Shown here piece by piece: positions 1 to 6,654 of a stretch of DNA of 25,302 nucleotides. Under the pieces are notes generated by a model. The model saw only the letters and a program-made list of their open reading frames with translations. It was not told where the DNA came from and did no database searches. The position numbers and the translations under genes are program-made. Source of the stretch: a virus. Every line of letters begins with the position of its first letter. The first letter of the stretch is position 1. Location of the stretch: IMG/VR virus record IMGVR_UViG_3300035156_000296, positions 1 to 25,302 of that record; one strand, given 5' to 3'.

Positions 1-33
1 CCCGGGGTCGGGGGGCTGCCGCGGGGCCGGGGG

Positions 34-609
34 CTAGGCGCCCGTGACGTTGTAGGCGTCCTGGCGGTACGCGTACTTCGCGACCCGGGCGCCCAGCTCG
101 GTCAGGCTCCACCAGGTGTCCTTCTTGGTGCGCGCCCCGCCGGAGATCTGCGGCGCCGAGACGTTCCACAGCCCGCGCTTGGCGGAGGCCAGGGACGTCT
201 GCGCCCCGGCGACCTGCAGGCGGGTCAGGCCCAGCGCCTCGCTGGCCTGCCACGTCATGTGGGCGCCCCAGTTGCCGCTGTGCGCTTGGACGCCGTCGTC
301 GAAGAAGTCGAACCCGCGGAGGTCGCCGTCCCGGCGGATCTCCGGATCGCAGGAGCCGACCAGTGCCATGAAGGAGCGGCCGATCGGGCTAAGGCTCTCG
401 TACGCCTCGGCCGTCACCAGCTGGGCGGTGGTGTCGGTGGGCTCGGGGGCCGGGATGACCTGGCCGATGGTCTGGACGGCGATCCACTCGCCGGAGCCGT
501 CGCGCTTCGTGTTGCGGACCGTGTTGGTGCCGTCAGTGCGGGCCGGGTAGGTCCAGCGGCCGATCTTGACGTCGGTGGTGGCAGCGAAGGCGGTCTGCGT
601 GGTGGTCAT
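34..609 (-). CDS. Hypothetical protein, 191 aa
   Basis: I do not recognise this protein. The frame is open to 672, but the start at 609 is preferred because a GGGAGCTC-like ribosome site sits just upstream and the extra residues would lie in the promoter leader. The protein is soluble, with no signal peptide or membrane segment. Its N-terminus is Thr/Ala-rich. The C-terminal region (about residues 160-185, containing WWSLTELGARVAKYA) resembles the last helix and wing of winged-helix domains, but this is only suggestive. It is transcribed against the structural genes from its own promoter (661-689), which it shares in type with the other reverse genes, so it is probably an accessory gene rather than a virion component. 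Confidence 0.7.
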   Translation of the reverse strand: MTTTQTAFAATTDVKIGRWTYPARTDGTNTVRNTKRDGSGEWIAVQTIGQVIPAPEPTDTTAQLVTAEAYESLSPIGRSFMALVGSCDPEIRRDGDLRGFDFFDDGVQAHSGNWGAHMTWQASEALGLTRLQVAGAQTSLASAKRGLWNVSAPQISGGARTKKDTWWSLTELGARVAKYAYRQDAYNVTGA

Positions 610-660
610 CGTGAGCTCCCTGGGGGGCGGACTCCGGGGCCGTTCCCCGGGCGAACCCCA

Positions 661-689
661 ATTAAAGCACACCTTTGCCTCGGTGGCAA
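661..689 (-). promoter_or_regulatory. Promoter/operator copy 1 (palindrome-type)
   Basis: Read on the reverse strand: -35 TTGCCA (684-689), 17-bp spacer, -10 TTTAAT (661-666). The -35 is the left arm of an imperfect palindrome at 675-689 (TTGCCAC-CGA-GGCAA). It drives the gene that starts at 609 through a leader of about 45 nt with a ribosome site. The same arrangement recurs at 1112-1141, 7521-7549 and 19110-19138. Confidence 0.75.
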
Positions 690-730
690 GCCCAGATGTT
701 GCGGGGGCCGCGGTGGGGGCTGGGCGGGGC

Positions 731-1105
731 TCAGACGAAGCGGACGTTGAACAGACACTCCCGGCAGACCGCGACCCGGTTACCCGGGCTGGAGGGGTCC
801 GGAGCCAGCGTCTCCGCCCAGCACTGGCGGCACGAGAAGCACGCCGTCATCCGGAACCCGATGCGGTACAGCACTGGCCAGCACATCGCGCAGACCGGCC
901 GGTCCCGCCACGTCATCTTGATGTCCTGGAGCTCGTCGGTGTCCGTGCAGGCGCACTGGCCGACCCGGTAGAAACGCGCCTCCCGGGAGCTGCCCGCGGG
1001 CACCATCGTCGGACCGTCCAGACCGGCAGCGGCAGCCTCCGGGGACAGCCGGACAAGCACCCGGTACGAGCCCGGCGCCGGGGTGATCGAGGGGGGAGTG
1101 GCCAT
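731..1105 (-). CDS. Cys-rich putative zinc-binding protein, 124 aa
   Basis: Family unknown. The C-terminal half carries a dense cysteine pattern: CxC, then CxxC (CAMC), then CxxCxxC (CFSCRQC), then CxxC (CREC). This is enough for one or two structural zinc sites, so a zinc-ribbon role in nucleic-acid or protein binding is plausible. The N-terminal 50 residues are Pro/Ala-rich. The ATG at 1105 is chosen over an upstream start at 1141 because the promoter's -10 (1112-1117) ends 6 nt before it. That spacing is typical of leaderless actinobacterial mRNAs, and no ribosome site is visible. It is reverse-oriented with its own promoter, so it forms a separate accessory unit from the gene at 34-609. 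Confidence 0.7.
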   Translation of the reverse strand: MATPPSITPAPGSYRVLVRLSPEAAAAGLDGPTMVPAGSSREARFYRVGQCACTDTDELQDIKMTWRDRPVCAMCWPVLYRIGFRMTACFSCRQCWAETLAPDPSSPGNRVAVCRECLFNVRFV

Positions 1106-1111
1106 GGACGA

Positions 1112-1141
1112 AGCGTACCGCCGGGCTTGCCGCCGTGGCAA
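1112..1141 (-). promoter_or_regulatory. Promoter/operator copy 2, leaderless
   Basis: On the reverse strand: -35 TTGCCA (1136-1141), 18-bp spacer, -10 TACGCT (1112-1117), then 6 nt to the ATG at 1105. The palindrome at 1127-1141 reads TTGCCAC-GGC-GGCAA. It is the copy with the weakest -10 and the only reverse copy with an 18-bp spacer. Confidence 0.65.
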
Positions 1142-1175
1142 GACAGAGGGGCCGAACAGGAGGTAACGAAGGCCT

Positions 1176-1207
1176 CGCTTGTGACAAAGCCTCGCCAGTC
1201 ACAAGCG
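1176..1207. repeat. Hairpin A, 10-bp stem, loop AAAGCCTCGCCA
   Basis: Perfect inverted repeat CGCTTGTGAC / GTCACAAGCG around a 12-nt loop. No T-run follows, so it is not an ordinary intrinsic terminator. The loop, with its closing C, shares a 12-nt identity (CAAAGCCTCGCC) with the loop of hairpin B at 2090-2126, whose stem is entirely different. Confidence 0.7.
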
Positions 1208-1352
1208 GCCGGCGGGCCAAAGAGCGGCCAAGACGGGCTCTCGGGGCCGGAGCGGCGGAGGGCGGGGCAAGCGGGGCGGGAAGGCCGAAGAGGGTGACGA
1301 AGCGGCTCAAAGAGGCCAAAAGGGACCGAAACGGCGGGCTCGGGACTATCCA

Positions 1353-1381
1353 TTGACTTCTTATTGACTACATCTTAAAGG
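1353..1381 (+). promoter_or_regulatory. AT-rich sigma-70-type forward promoter
   Basis: The region 1343-1382 is the most AT-rich patch I see in the window. It has two TTGACT boxes (1353-1358 and 1364-1369). The first lies 17 bp from TAAAGG (1376-1381), or 16 bp from TTAAAG. It would transcribe the coiled-coil gene and perhaps the portal operon, with a leader of about 190 nt to the ATG at 1577. The -10 is imperfect. Confidence 0.5.
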
Positions 1382-1385
1382 GGCT

Positions 1386-1425
1386 GGGGACTCCCTCTTT
1401 TCGCGGGGGGACCGTCGGGGACTCC
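1386..1425. repeat. Two direct copies of GGGGACTCC, 31 bp apart
   Basis: Identical 9-mers at 1386-1394 and 1417-1425, separated start to start by 31 bp (about three helical turns), just downstream of the -10 of the promoter at 1353-1381. The position and spacing suit a regulator that binds one DNA face. Nine bases alone could recur by chance. Confidence 0.35.
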
Positions 1426-1576
1426 ACTCAACGAACGCGGCTTGTGTGCGCGTGTTCGCGGGCGGTCGCCCGTACAAGGAGCTCCAAGGACCGAACACGA
1501 ACCGAGGGCGCCGCGTCCGGCGATGCAAAGTCAACGGGGGCTGGCCAGCGATCTAAGGGTGTGGTTCGCTTCGGCC

Positions 1577-2071
1577 ATGACCTACTCCGAGCGCGAACTG
1601 TCCATCGCCGAGCACCAGCGCGTCATCGACCGCTACACCGTCGGGATGTGGAAGGACCTGCCGGTCGCGGCCGAGCGCGTCGAGCACCACCGGGACAAGA
1701 TCGCTGCGCTGCGCGCCCGGCACGCCCGGGCTAGGGAAAAGGTCTACGAGGACCGGTCCGGCGAGCTGCACACCGCCCGACAGCAAGTGGTCCAGCGAGA
1801 CATCGACCGGCTGCGCACGAAGATCGAGAAACTGAAGAAGAAGCGAGACTGGAACATCGCCGTCGTCCGGTCCGGACGGCCCGAGGCCAAAGTCTGGGTG
1901 CTGCAGAACGAGATGGACATGCGCGTCGCCGAGGAGAAGCTGCTCCAACGCGAGTGCGACCTGACCGGCGTGAGCCGAGACGCGGTGACCCAGCGGCGCC
2001 GGGAGGCCCAGCCCGCCTGGAAGGGTCACAAGCGGGCCACGACGGGGGACGACGAGCCCTCCCCCGCCTAG
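1577..2071 (+). CDS. Coiled-coil protein of unknown function, 164 aa
   Basis: The protein is almost wholly helical and charged, with heptad-like segments (about residues 30-60 and 70-130) rich in Arg, Lys and Glu. It has no membrane segment, and its C-terminal tail is Lys/Arg-then acid-rich. It lies directly before the portal gene, where many phages keep a small terminase or another DNA-packaging protein, but no helix-turn-helix or family motif is clear, so I leave the role open. The ATG at 1577 is chosen because the residues encoded upstream look non-coding; no strong ribosome site supports any start. Alternatives are TTG 1442, ATG 1523 and GTG 1559. Hairpin B follows its stop. Confidence 0.65.
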   Translation: MTYSERELSIAEHQRVIDRYTVGMWKDLPVAAERVEHHRDKIAALRARHARAREKVYEDRSGELHTARQQVVQRDIDRLRTKIEKLKKKRDWNIAVVRSGRPEAKVWVLQNEMDMRVAEEKLLQRECDLTGVSRDAVTQRRREAQPAWKGHKRATTGDDEPSPA

Positions 2072-2089
2072 CCCGGGTGGCGGGGTGGC

Positions 2090-2126
2090 GCCCCTCCCGC
2101 AAAGCCTCGCCGGCCGCGGGAGGGGC
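2090..2126. repeat. Hairpin B, 11-bp stem, same loop as hairpin A
   Basis: Perfect inverted repeat GCCCCTCCCGC / GCGGGAGGGGC around AAAGCCTCGCCGGCC. It lies 19 bases after the stop of the coiled-coil gene, so it could act as a terminator or RNA-stability hairpin, although no T-run follows. The first 11 loop bases and the closing C match hairpin A exactly. Confidence 0.7.
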
Positions 2127-2168
2127 TGGCGGCTCGCTTGGTTGGGCAGACGGGCGGTAAGATGGGTG

Positions 2169-2198
2169 TTGACGCCTTGGCAAACCGGGGCTGCATCT
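2169..2198 (+). promoter_or_regulatory. Weak forward copy of the palindrome site before the portal
   Basis: TTGACGC-CTT-GGCAA (2169-2183) matches 12 of 15 positions of the best reverse-strand copy and contains a near-perfect -35 TTGACG. A poor -10 (GCATCT, 2193-2198) lies 18 bp on and ends 7 nt before the portal GTG. A separate TAAGAT at 2158-2163 could be another -10. It may be an operator only. Confidence 0.35.
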
Positions 2199-2205
2199 GA
2201 GGGCG

Positions 2206-4389
2206 GTGGCGCAAGTGGTGGGTGACAACGGCAGCTCGTCGTGGTTCCAGTCTGGGGTCTCCCGGAGCATGGAGGTCGTCCTCGACGCGTGGACCCCGCT
2301 GAGCTTCAAGCGGGCGATGGGCAACCGTCGGACCGGTGGGCACGAGTGGGTCGCACCCGGCTGGGTCGGAGATCACGCCCGCCGGCTGATGGCGTACCGC
2401 GTGCTGCAGTCGTACCAGGACAACGCTGCCCGGGTCTTCCTGGGGACGAAGCCTGAGGACGAGGTCGACCAGCACCGCGAGTACGGCGACCCCGCCCTGA
2501 TCGTGAGCCAGGTGGTCGCAGCTCTGCTGGGTGCGGAGCAGACGATCGTCGTCGACGGTGCGTCCGAGTGGGTGGACGAGGAGCCCAAGAACCCGAACCA
2601 GGACCGGATCGACGAGATCGGCCGGCTGAAGGCGGTGCCCGACCCGACCCCGGACACCCGCGGCGAGGGGCCGGTCGCCCAGTTCGAGGCAGCCGCCGCA
2701 GGGGACCCGGAAACCGGCACGCCGGCCCTCACCCCGCCCGACCCCGCCGCGGGGCCGGACCCGGTCGACGAGGCCGACGTGGAGGCCGGAAGAGGGGCTC
2801 TCGAGGCGCAGCAGGCGCTGGACGACGAGCTGGCCGAGCTGACCGCGGAGAAGAATAGCCCCGAGACCGAAGCTGCGCACGAGATGCAGGAGTGGCTGGA
2901 CCAGTGGGCCAAGGACGAGCGCCTCTCGATCAAGATGCTGGAAGCTGAGCGGAACGCGGTCGGCCTCGGAGATGGCGTCTACGTCCTGGGAGTGAACCGG
3001 AAGAAGAAGCGCACCCGGCTGAGGGTGTTCGACCCCGGCTTCTACTTCCCTGTGCTCACCGACGGGAACGAGGACGACTTCCCAGAGCGAGTCCACATCG
3101 CCTGGGAGATGGAGAGCGACCGACCCGAGGTGCGGCTGATCCGTCGGATGACCTGGGAGCTCGGCCCGATCCGCGGTGTGGAGCAGGACGGTCGGGCTGG
3201 TGTGCTGCGACGGGCCGTCCAGACAGTGTTCGGAGCTGAAGTCACCCCGCTCGATGGGGATGTGCTCGGCGAAGACGGGACGATCACCCGCGAGCTGCCC
3301 TGGAACGACGAGCCCGCCGACGTCACCTGCTACTACAGCGACGGCGTCTGGGAGATCGACACCTCCAAGACCGACATCGATGACCTCACCGAGATGAACG
3401 TGCGGTGGGTGGAGGACGAAGAGGGGCCGATCAACGCCCGAGACCTCCAGATCGACTTCATCCCGGTCGTGCACCTGCCCAACACCGTCGCCCTGGCCAA
3501 CCACTACGGCAGGTCCACGTTGAGCACGGTGCTGCAGATCCTGGACGACATCGCCAACGCCGACACCGACCTGCAGGGAGCCAGCGCCACCGCCGGCAAC
3601 CCGGTGCTCGCCCTGCAGGGGTCGTCCTTCCAGAAGGAACGGCCGACCTACCGACCCGGCGAGATCCTGGAGACCGGCGACGGCAAGATGAGCGTGCTGG
3701 ACACGTCCCACAGCCTGGACGCGATCCTGAAGTACGTCGAGTCCCTGCTCAAGCGGTTGAGCGTGAACGTCCGGGTGCCCGAGTCCGTCCTCGGCAGGGT
3801 CAAAGCCTCCGAGGTGCCGTCCGGGGTGGCGCTCGCGCTGAGCTTCGGCCCCCTCGCCTCCATGGTGTCCGAGATGCGGCTGGTCCGGGACGAGAAGTAC
3901 ACCCTGCTGCTCAAGATGGCCTGGCGGATGGCGCTCGCAGCCCAGTTCGAGGACGTGCCCGCGGAGTGGATCGACTCCAAGCTGGAGTTCGGGTCGTACC
4001 TGCCGCAGGACATGCAGTCCGCCGTCGAGATGGTGACCAAGCTGCTGACCACCCAGCCCGCGTCGATCAGCCTGGAGACCGCAGTCCTGATGCTGCAGGC
4101 CGCCGGCCTGCCCATCGAGGACGCCGTCGCCGAGGTGGACCGCATCCAGAGCAGGGACTTCGTCGGAGCGGACAACCTGCTCACCGCCACCGGGGACGAA
4201 GACGGTGTGTTCGAGTACCTGGGCCGGGAGCGCCCGCCTGGCCTCGAGAGCATCAAGCCCCCGCCTGTGGTGCTGCCCGACGCGCCCCCGGGTGGCGCGG
4301 GAGCGCCGTCGCCGGCAGCTGGGGCCGTCGCCCCACCCGCGGCCCCGAAGACTCCGGGAGCCCCCCTTCCGGCCCGTCCGACCCCCTAA
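2206..4389 (+). CDS. Portal protein, 727 aa
   Basis: Forms the dodecameric ring at the head vertex through which DNA enters and leaves. The evidence is the general pattern of large actinophage portal proteins. There is an N-terminal helical domain, a core with a segment like ERNAVGLGDGVYVLG near residue 247 leading into DPGFYFPV, a long helical region near residues 430-600, and a Pro/Ala-rich C-terminal tail from about residue 684. Residues 125-220 are an acidic, Pro/Ala-rich insertion that may be a disordered surface loop and makes the protein longer than many portals. The GTG at 2206 has GAGGG only 2 nt upstream; GTG at 2215 or 2218 are alternatives. The terminase that would feed this ring is not in the window. 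Confidence 0.85.
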   Translation: MAQVVGDNGSSSWFQSGVSRSMEVVLDAWTPLSFKRAMGNRRTGGHEWVAPGWVGDHARRLMAYRVLQSYQDNAARVFLGTKPEDEVDQHREYGDPALIVSQVVAALLGAEQTIVVDGASEWVDEEPKNPNQDRIDEIGRLKAVPDPTPDTRGEGPVAQFEAAAAGDPETGTPALTPPDPAAGPDPVDEADVEAGRGALEAQQALDDELAELTAEKNSPETEAAHEMQEWLDQWAKDERLSIKMLEAERNAVGLGDGVYVLGVNRKKKRTRLRVFDPGFYFPVLTDGNEDDFPERVHIAWEMESDRPEVRLIRRMTWELGPIRGVEQDGRAGVLRRAVQTVFGAEVTPLDGDVLGEDGTITRELPWNDEPADVTCYYSDGVWEIDTSKTDIDDLTEMNVRWVEDEEGPINARDLQIDFIPVVHLPNTVALANHYGRSTLSTVLQILDDIANADTDLQGASATAGNPVLALQGSSFQKERPTYRPGEILETGDGKMSVLDTSHSLDAILKYVESLLKRLSVNVRVPESVLGRVKASEVPSGVALALSFGPLASMVSEMRLVRDEKYTLLLKMAWRMALAAQFEDVPAEWIDSKLEFGSYLPQDMQSAVEMVTKLLTTQPASISLETAVLMLQAAGLPIEDAVAEVDRIQSRDFVGADNLLTATGDEDGVFEYLGRERPPGLESIKPPPVVLPDAPPGGAGAPSPAAGAVAPPAAPKTPGAPLPARPTP

Positions 4390-4402
4390 CAAGGAGCCCA
4401 CC

Positions 4403-4525
4403 ATGGCAGGCAACCCGTTCGCTGGCAAGGGCAAGGGCAAGAAGAAGGGGACGACCGGCCAGGCGCCCTCCGAGTCCGGCACCTCGGGGCTGTTCGCCTC
4501 GAAGAAGAAGGGCGGCAAGAAGTGA
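4403..4525 (+). CDS. Lys/Gly-rich miniprotein, 40 aa
   Basis: A very basic 40-residue protein with GKGKGKKKG near the N-terminus and KKKGGKK at the end, separated by a Ser/Thr-rich middle. AAGGAG at 4391-4396 gives a strong ribosome site for the ATG. It follows the portal gene by 13 nt. The charge suggests contact with DNA or an acidic partner such as the portal's acidic insertion, but that is inference. No family is recognised. Confidence 0.7.
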   Translation: MAGNPFAGKGKGKKKGTTGQAPSESGTSGLFASKKKGGKK

Positions 4526-4605
4526 GGGTCCATCCCGCTCTCTGGCTGCTGGCGGTCTTCCTGCTGATGTGGCTGGTCGTCCTCGTCGCCAGGGCAGGCG
4601 GCTGA
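4522..4605 (+). CDS. 27-residue single-span membrane peptide
   Basis: Starts at a GTG overlapping the previous stop (GTGA), then encodes a short basic head, about 18 hydrophobic residues (LWLLAVFLLMWLVVLVA) and a short RAGG tail. The next gene starts one base after its stop, so it sits within a tightly packed set. Its closeness to the endolysin gene makes a holin-assisting role possible, but it is much shorter than usual holins. The coding claim rests on the hydrophobic pattern and junctions rather than on homology. Confidence 0.55.
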   Translation: MRVHPALWLLAVFLLMWLVVLVARAGG

Positions 4606-4606
4606 G

Positions 4607-4921
4607 ATGGCTATCGGCACGGCGTGCGCGGTGCACGTCCACCTGTCGGCTGTCCCGCTGGAAGACCACCACATCCAGCCGACCGCGCACGGCGGGAAGA
4701 ACGTCAAGTCCAACCGGGTCCTGCTGTGCGCCAACGGCCACTCGATGACCCACTACCTGCTCGACCTCTACCTCAAGGCGTTGAAAGCCCGGAGCCAGGA
4801 TCGGAACAACCAGGCGGTCCACACCTCCGGCGTGCCGTGGTCCGTCCAGATCAGGTACGGCTACAAGGTGCGACGGCTAGCCCGCCAGGGCGCCGAGCTC
4901 TCCTACAGAGCGGGGTACTGA
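4607..4921 (+). CDS. HNH endonuclease-like protein, 104 aa
   Basis: The core LEDHHIQPTAHGGKN...SNRVLLCANGHSMTH fits the His-Asn-His nuclease fold. H21/H22 would be the catalytic and metal pair, N36 the central Asn, and H45 or H49 the last His. The GG..N..LC..GH spacing is typical of small phage HNH proteins. The paired CxxC zinc knuckles seen in many relatives are absent; only C7 and C41 are present with nearby histidines. HNH proteins near portal/terminase genes often aid DNA packaging by nicking with the large terminase, or are homing nucleases; I cannot separate these. The C-terminal half is basic. The ATG follows the preceding TGA by one base, with only a weak AGGCGG upstream. Confidence 0.75.
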   Translation: MAIGTACAVHVHLSAVPLEDHHIQPTAHGGKNVKSNRVLLCANGHSMTHYLLDLYLKALKARSQDRNNQAVHTSGVPWSVQIRYGYKVRRLARQGAELSYRAGY

Positions 4922-4922
4922 G

Positions 4923-5108
4923 ATGTTGCGTGCTGAAGCTGTGGTCCTGCTGCACCAGTTCAGCGAGTGGATCGAGCGCAACCGGGTCGTCATCGGGCTG
5001 CAGCCCGACCTCACCCACGACGACCTGGTCTTCCTGTTCCTCGAGGAGCGCGCCCCCAGCGCGCAGCCAGCTCTCGTGCAGCCAGAGCGTGCCACCCAGG
5101 CAAGCTAG
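4923..5108 (+). CDS. Small hypothetical protein, 61 aa
   Basis: Not recognised. It is helical and amphipathic over residues 1-45 with many acidic residues, and ends in a Pro/Ala/Gln tail. The ATG follows the HNH stop by one base, which supports coupling. Its last codons overlap the palindrome-type promoter that precedes the endolysin, so the tail sequence may be constrained by that site. Confidence 0.55.
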   Translation: MLRAEAVVLLHQFSEWIERNRVVIGLQPDLTHDDLVFLFLEERAPSAQPALVQPERATQAS

Positions 5109-5116
5109 GGTAGACT
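5089..5116 (+). promoter_or_regulatory. Forward promoter/operator copy before the endolysin
   Basis: GTGCCAC-CCA-GGCAA (5089-5103) matches copy 1 at 13 of 15 positions, in the orientation of the downstream gene. A -10 TAGACT (5111-5116) lies 16 bp from GTGCCA, one base shorter than in the reverse copies. It overlaps the end of the preceding gene and leaves a leader of roughly 35 nt before the endolysin ATG. Confidence 0.55.
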
Positions 5117-5156
5117 GAGGGCACAACCACAGCCCGCAACGAGAGGCACCAACCCC

Positions 5157-6281
5157 ATGACTGCATGGATCTCCGGCGGAGGGGTCGACCTGTCCCGCCG
5201 ATACGACAGCGCGTACCCCGGCGTGATGACAACCGTCACCAAGGGCGTGCTGCACACCACCGAGACCGGCTCGCTGCCCGGGTACGGCAACGGCGCGTCC
5301 GCCCCCAACGCCACCCTGCTCTGGACCCCGTCCGGCGGGATGCGGATCTTCCAGCACTTCCCGCTGGACATGAGCGCCCGAGCCCTCAAGAACCTCAGCG
5401 GCGGGGTGCTCACCAACACCGACGGCGTGGCCCAGTTCGAGATCGTCGGGAGCTGCGACCCCGGGTTCGCCAAGCGGTACGGCTACCTCTACGTCCCGGA
5501 CGCACCGGACGCCTTCTACGAGGCGCTCGCAGCCTTCATGCGCCGGGTGGAGAGCATCACGTCCATCCCGCGGGCTCGCACCCCGCGGCCCTGGATCGCC
5601 TACCCCGCGTCCTACGGCAACAGCCCCGCCCGGATGAGCAACTCCGAGTGGGACAGCTTCCGGGGCTGGTGCGGCCACCAGCACGTCGCCGAGAACGACC
5701 ACGGTGACCCCGGCCGGCTCGACATCGACCGGCTGATCGGGAAGCCCACCGCGGTCGTCCCCCGCGACCCGGACTTCGAGGTGATCGGCGAGATCGGGGT
5801 GGCGTTCCGCCGGTTCGGCGGGAGCCGCGGGTTCCTCGGAGCCCCGATCTCGGTGCACGAGGTGGCCTGCCCGGCCCCCAACGAGTTTGGCCGGCGCCTG
5901 GATTGCCACAACGGCGCGATCTGGTGGTCCGGGATGACCGGGGCGCGCGAGGTGCACGGTGCGATCCTGGGCCGGTTCGCCCTGGCGCGCTGGGAGGGCG
6001 GCGAACTCGGCTTCCCGCTCACCGACGAGGAGACCTGCCCGGACGGACGGGGCAAGTACTCCGTCTTCCAGGGCGGCTCGATCTACTGGACCCCGGAGAC
6101 GGGCGCCCAGCTGGTCAAGGGCCGGATCCGGGAGAAGTGGGCTGCGCTCGGCTGGGAGTCCAGCCCGCTCGGCTACCCGGCCGGCGAGGAGATCACCGAC
6201 CCGGCGACCGGCCACATCGCTCAGCTGTTCCAGGGCGGCACGGTCGTGTTCGACCCGACCTCGGACTCGTACGTCTCCTAG
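5157..6281 (+). CDS. Endolysin: N-acetylmuramoyl-L-alanine amidase with LGFP-like repeats, 374 aa
   Basis: Predicted to cut the bond between N-acetylmuramic acid and L-alanine in peptidoglycan at the end of infection. The N-terminal 190 residues match an amidase_2/PGRP-type domain: H33 in the VLHTTE strand and H182 with D184 in HGDPG are the expected zinc or catalytic positions. Residues about 215-370 contain repeated units such as RFGGSRGFLGAPI, WEGGELGFPLTDEE and WESSPLGYPAGEE, each followed by a GGxIYW-like strand. These resemble the LGFP repeats of actinobacterial wall proteins and would anchor the enzyme to the wall. No signal peptide is seen, so a holin should be needed. It has its own promoter upstream and a strong terminator downstream. 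GAGAGG near 5139 is the likely ribosome site. Confidence 0.88.
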   Translation: MTAWISGGGVDLSRRYDSAYPGVMTTVTKGVLHTTETGSLPGYGNGASAPNATLLWTPSGGMRIFQHFPLDMSARALKNLSGGVLTNTDGVAQFEIVGSCDPGFAKRYGYLYVPDAPDAFYEALAAFMRRVESITSIPRARTPRPWIAYPASYGNSPARMSNSEWDSFRGWCGHQHVAENDHGDPGRLDIDRLIGKPTAVVPRDPDFEVIGEIGVAFRRFGGSRGFLGAPISVHEVACPAPNEFGRRLDCHNGAIWWSGMTGAREVHGAILGRFALARWEGGELGFPLTDEETCPDGRGKYSVFQGGSIYWTPETGAQLVKGRIREKWAALGWESSPLGYPAGEEITDPATGHIAQLFQGGTVVFDPTSDSYVS

Positions 6282-6327
6282 CTGTTGACAAAGGCAGCGC
6301 CCCCGGTGAAGAAGTAGAAGAGAAAGG

Positions 6328-6364
6328 CGAAGCACCCCGGTCCCTTTGGATGCGGGGTGCTTCG
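6328..6364. terminator. Bidirectional intrinsic terminator
   Basis: Perfect 11-bp stem CGAAGCACCCC / GGGGTGCTTCG with a 15-nt loop. It lies between the forward endolysin and the convergent reverse cassette. On the plus strand it is followed by TCGTTT; on the minus strand by CC-TTTCTCTTCT, a better U-rich tract. Confidence 0.8.
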
Positions 6365-6397
6365 TCGTTTGCGGGGGCGCTGTCGTTCCTGGGGAAG

Positions 6398-6484
6398 CTA
6401 CCGGCGGAGCTCCCGGATCACGGCTAGGGCGATCAGCGCGCCGACGACGATCCCGAGGGCGCCCCACAGCGCCTGCTCGATCAC
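6398..6484 (-). CDS. 28-residue single-span membrane peptide
   Basis: Last gene of the reverse cassette. The GTG start overlaps the previous stop (GTGA). The peptide is a short acidic head, a hydrophobic Gly/Ala/Ile/Leu span of about 18 residues and a charged tail RELRR. A longer open frame reaches 6622, but upstream it is a shadow of the neighbouring gene. Function unknown; its topology resembles phage membrane-modifying peptides such as spanin or holin partners, without any specific match. Confidence 0.55.
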   Translation of the reverse strand: MIEQALWGALGIVVGALIALAVIRELRR

Positions 6485-6654
6485 CGGTCGTCCTTGCGCT
6501 GGGTAGCGCACACCGGGCAGTTGCCCCGCCGGCACCAGCTGGGCTTCCGGTTGACCCAGCGGGTCCAGCCCTCGACAACCAGCAGGGTCAGCCCGAAGCA
6601 GGCGACGCACCCGACCAGCCACCAGAACAGCCAGAAGGCTGCGGTCTCGATCAC
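6481..6654 (-). CDS. Small membrane protein with a Cys motif, 57 aa
   Basis: GTG start overlapping the stop of the gene before it. Residues 5-28 form one aromatic-rich membrane span (FWLFWWLVGCVACFGLTLLV). The cytoplasmic-type tail is basic and carries CRRGNCPVC, which could bind a metal or be lipid/thiol modified. It ends by overlapping the start of the 28-residue peptide, so the two are probably translated together. No family recognised. Confidence 0.6.
   Translation of the reverse strand: MIETAAFWLFWWLVGCVACFGLTLLVVEGWTRWVNRKPSWCRRGNCPVCATQRKDDR

Larger units (their letters stand above)
1142..1576. other. Long intergenic region, no convincing gene
   Basis: About 435 bases between the reverse gene at 731-1105 and the forward coiled-coil gene. 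The open frames here encode Arg/Gly/Ala-rich strings of low complexity and look non-coding. It holds a hairpin (1176-1207), an AT-rich promoter patch (about 1343-1382) and two direct copies of GGGGACTCC. A TTG at 1442 or an ATG at 1523 could extend the downstream gene in frame, but neither has a ribosome site. Confidence 0.6.

Noticed and set aside
1177-1206. Hairpin A as an intrinsic terminator for the reverse or forward genes
   Set aside because: No U-tract on either strand, and no gene ends next to it.
1135-1356. Open frame for a 73-residue Arg/Gly-rich protein
   Set aside because: It starts inside the operator copy 2, has no ribosome site, and its composition looks like translated non-coding GC-rich DNA.
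2068-4734. Long reverse open frame opposite the portal gene
   Set aside because: Shadow frame of a strongly GC3-biased gene; sequence is His/Val/Leu/Gly-rich low complexity and the forward frame has clear portal features.
5902-5917. TTGCCAC-AAC-GGCGC within the endolysin gene, similar to the operator
   Set aside because: The right arm is incomplete, there is no -10 at 17 bp and the stretch is coding sequence.
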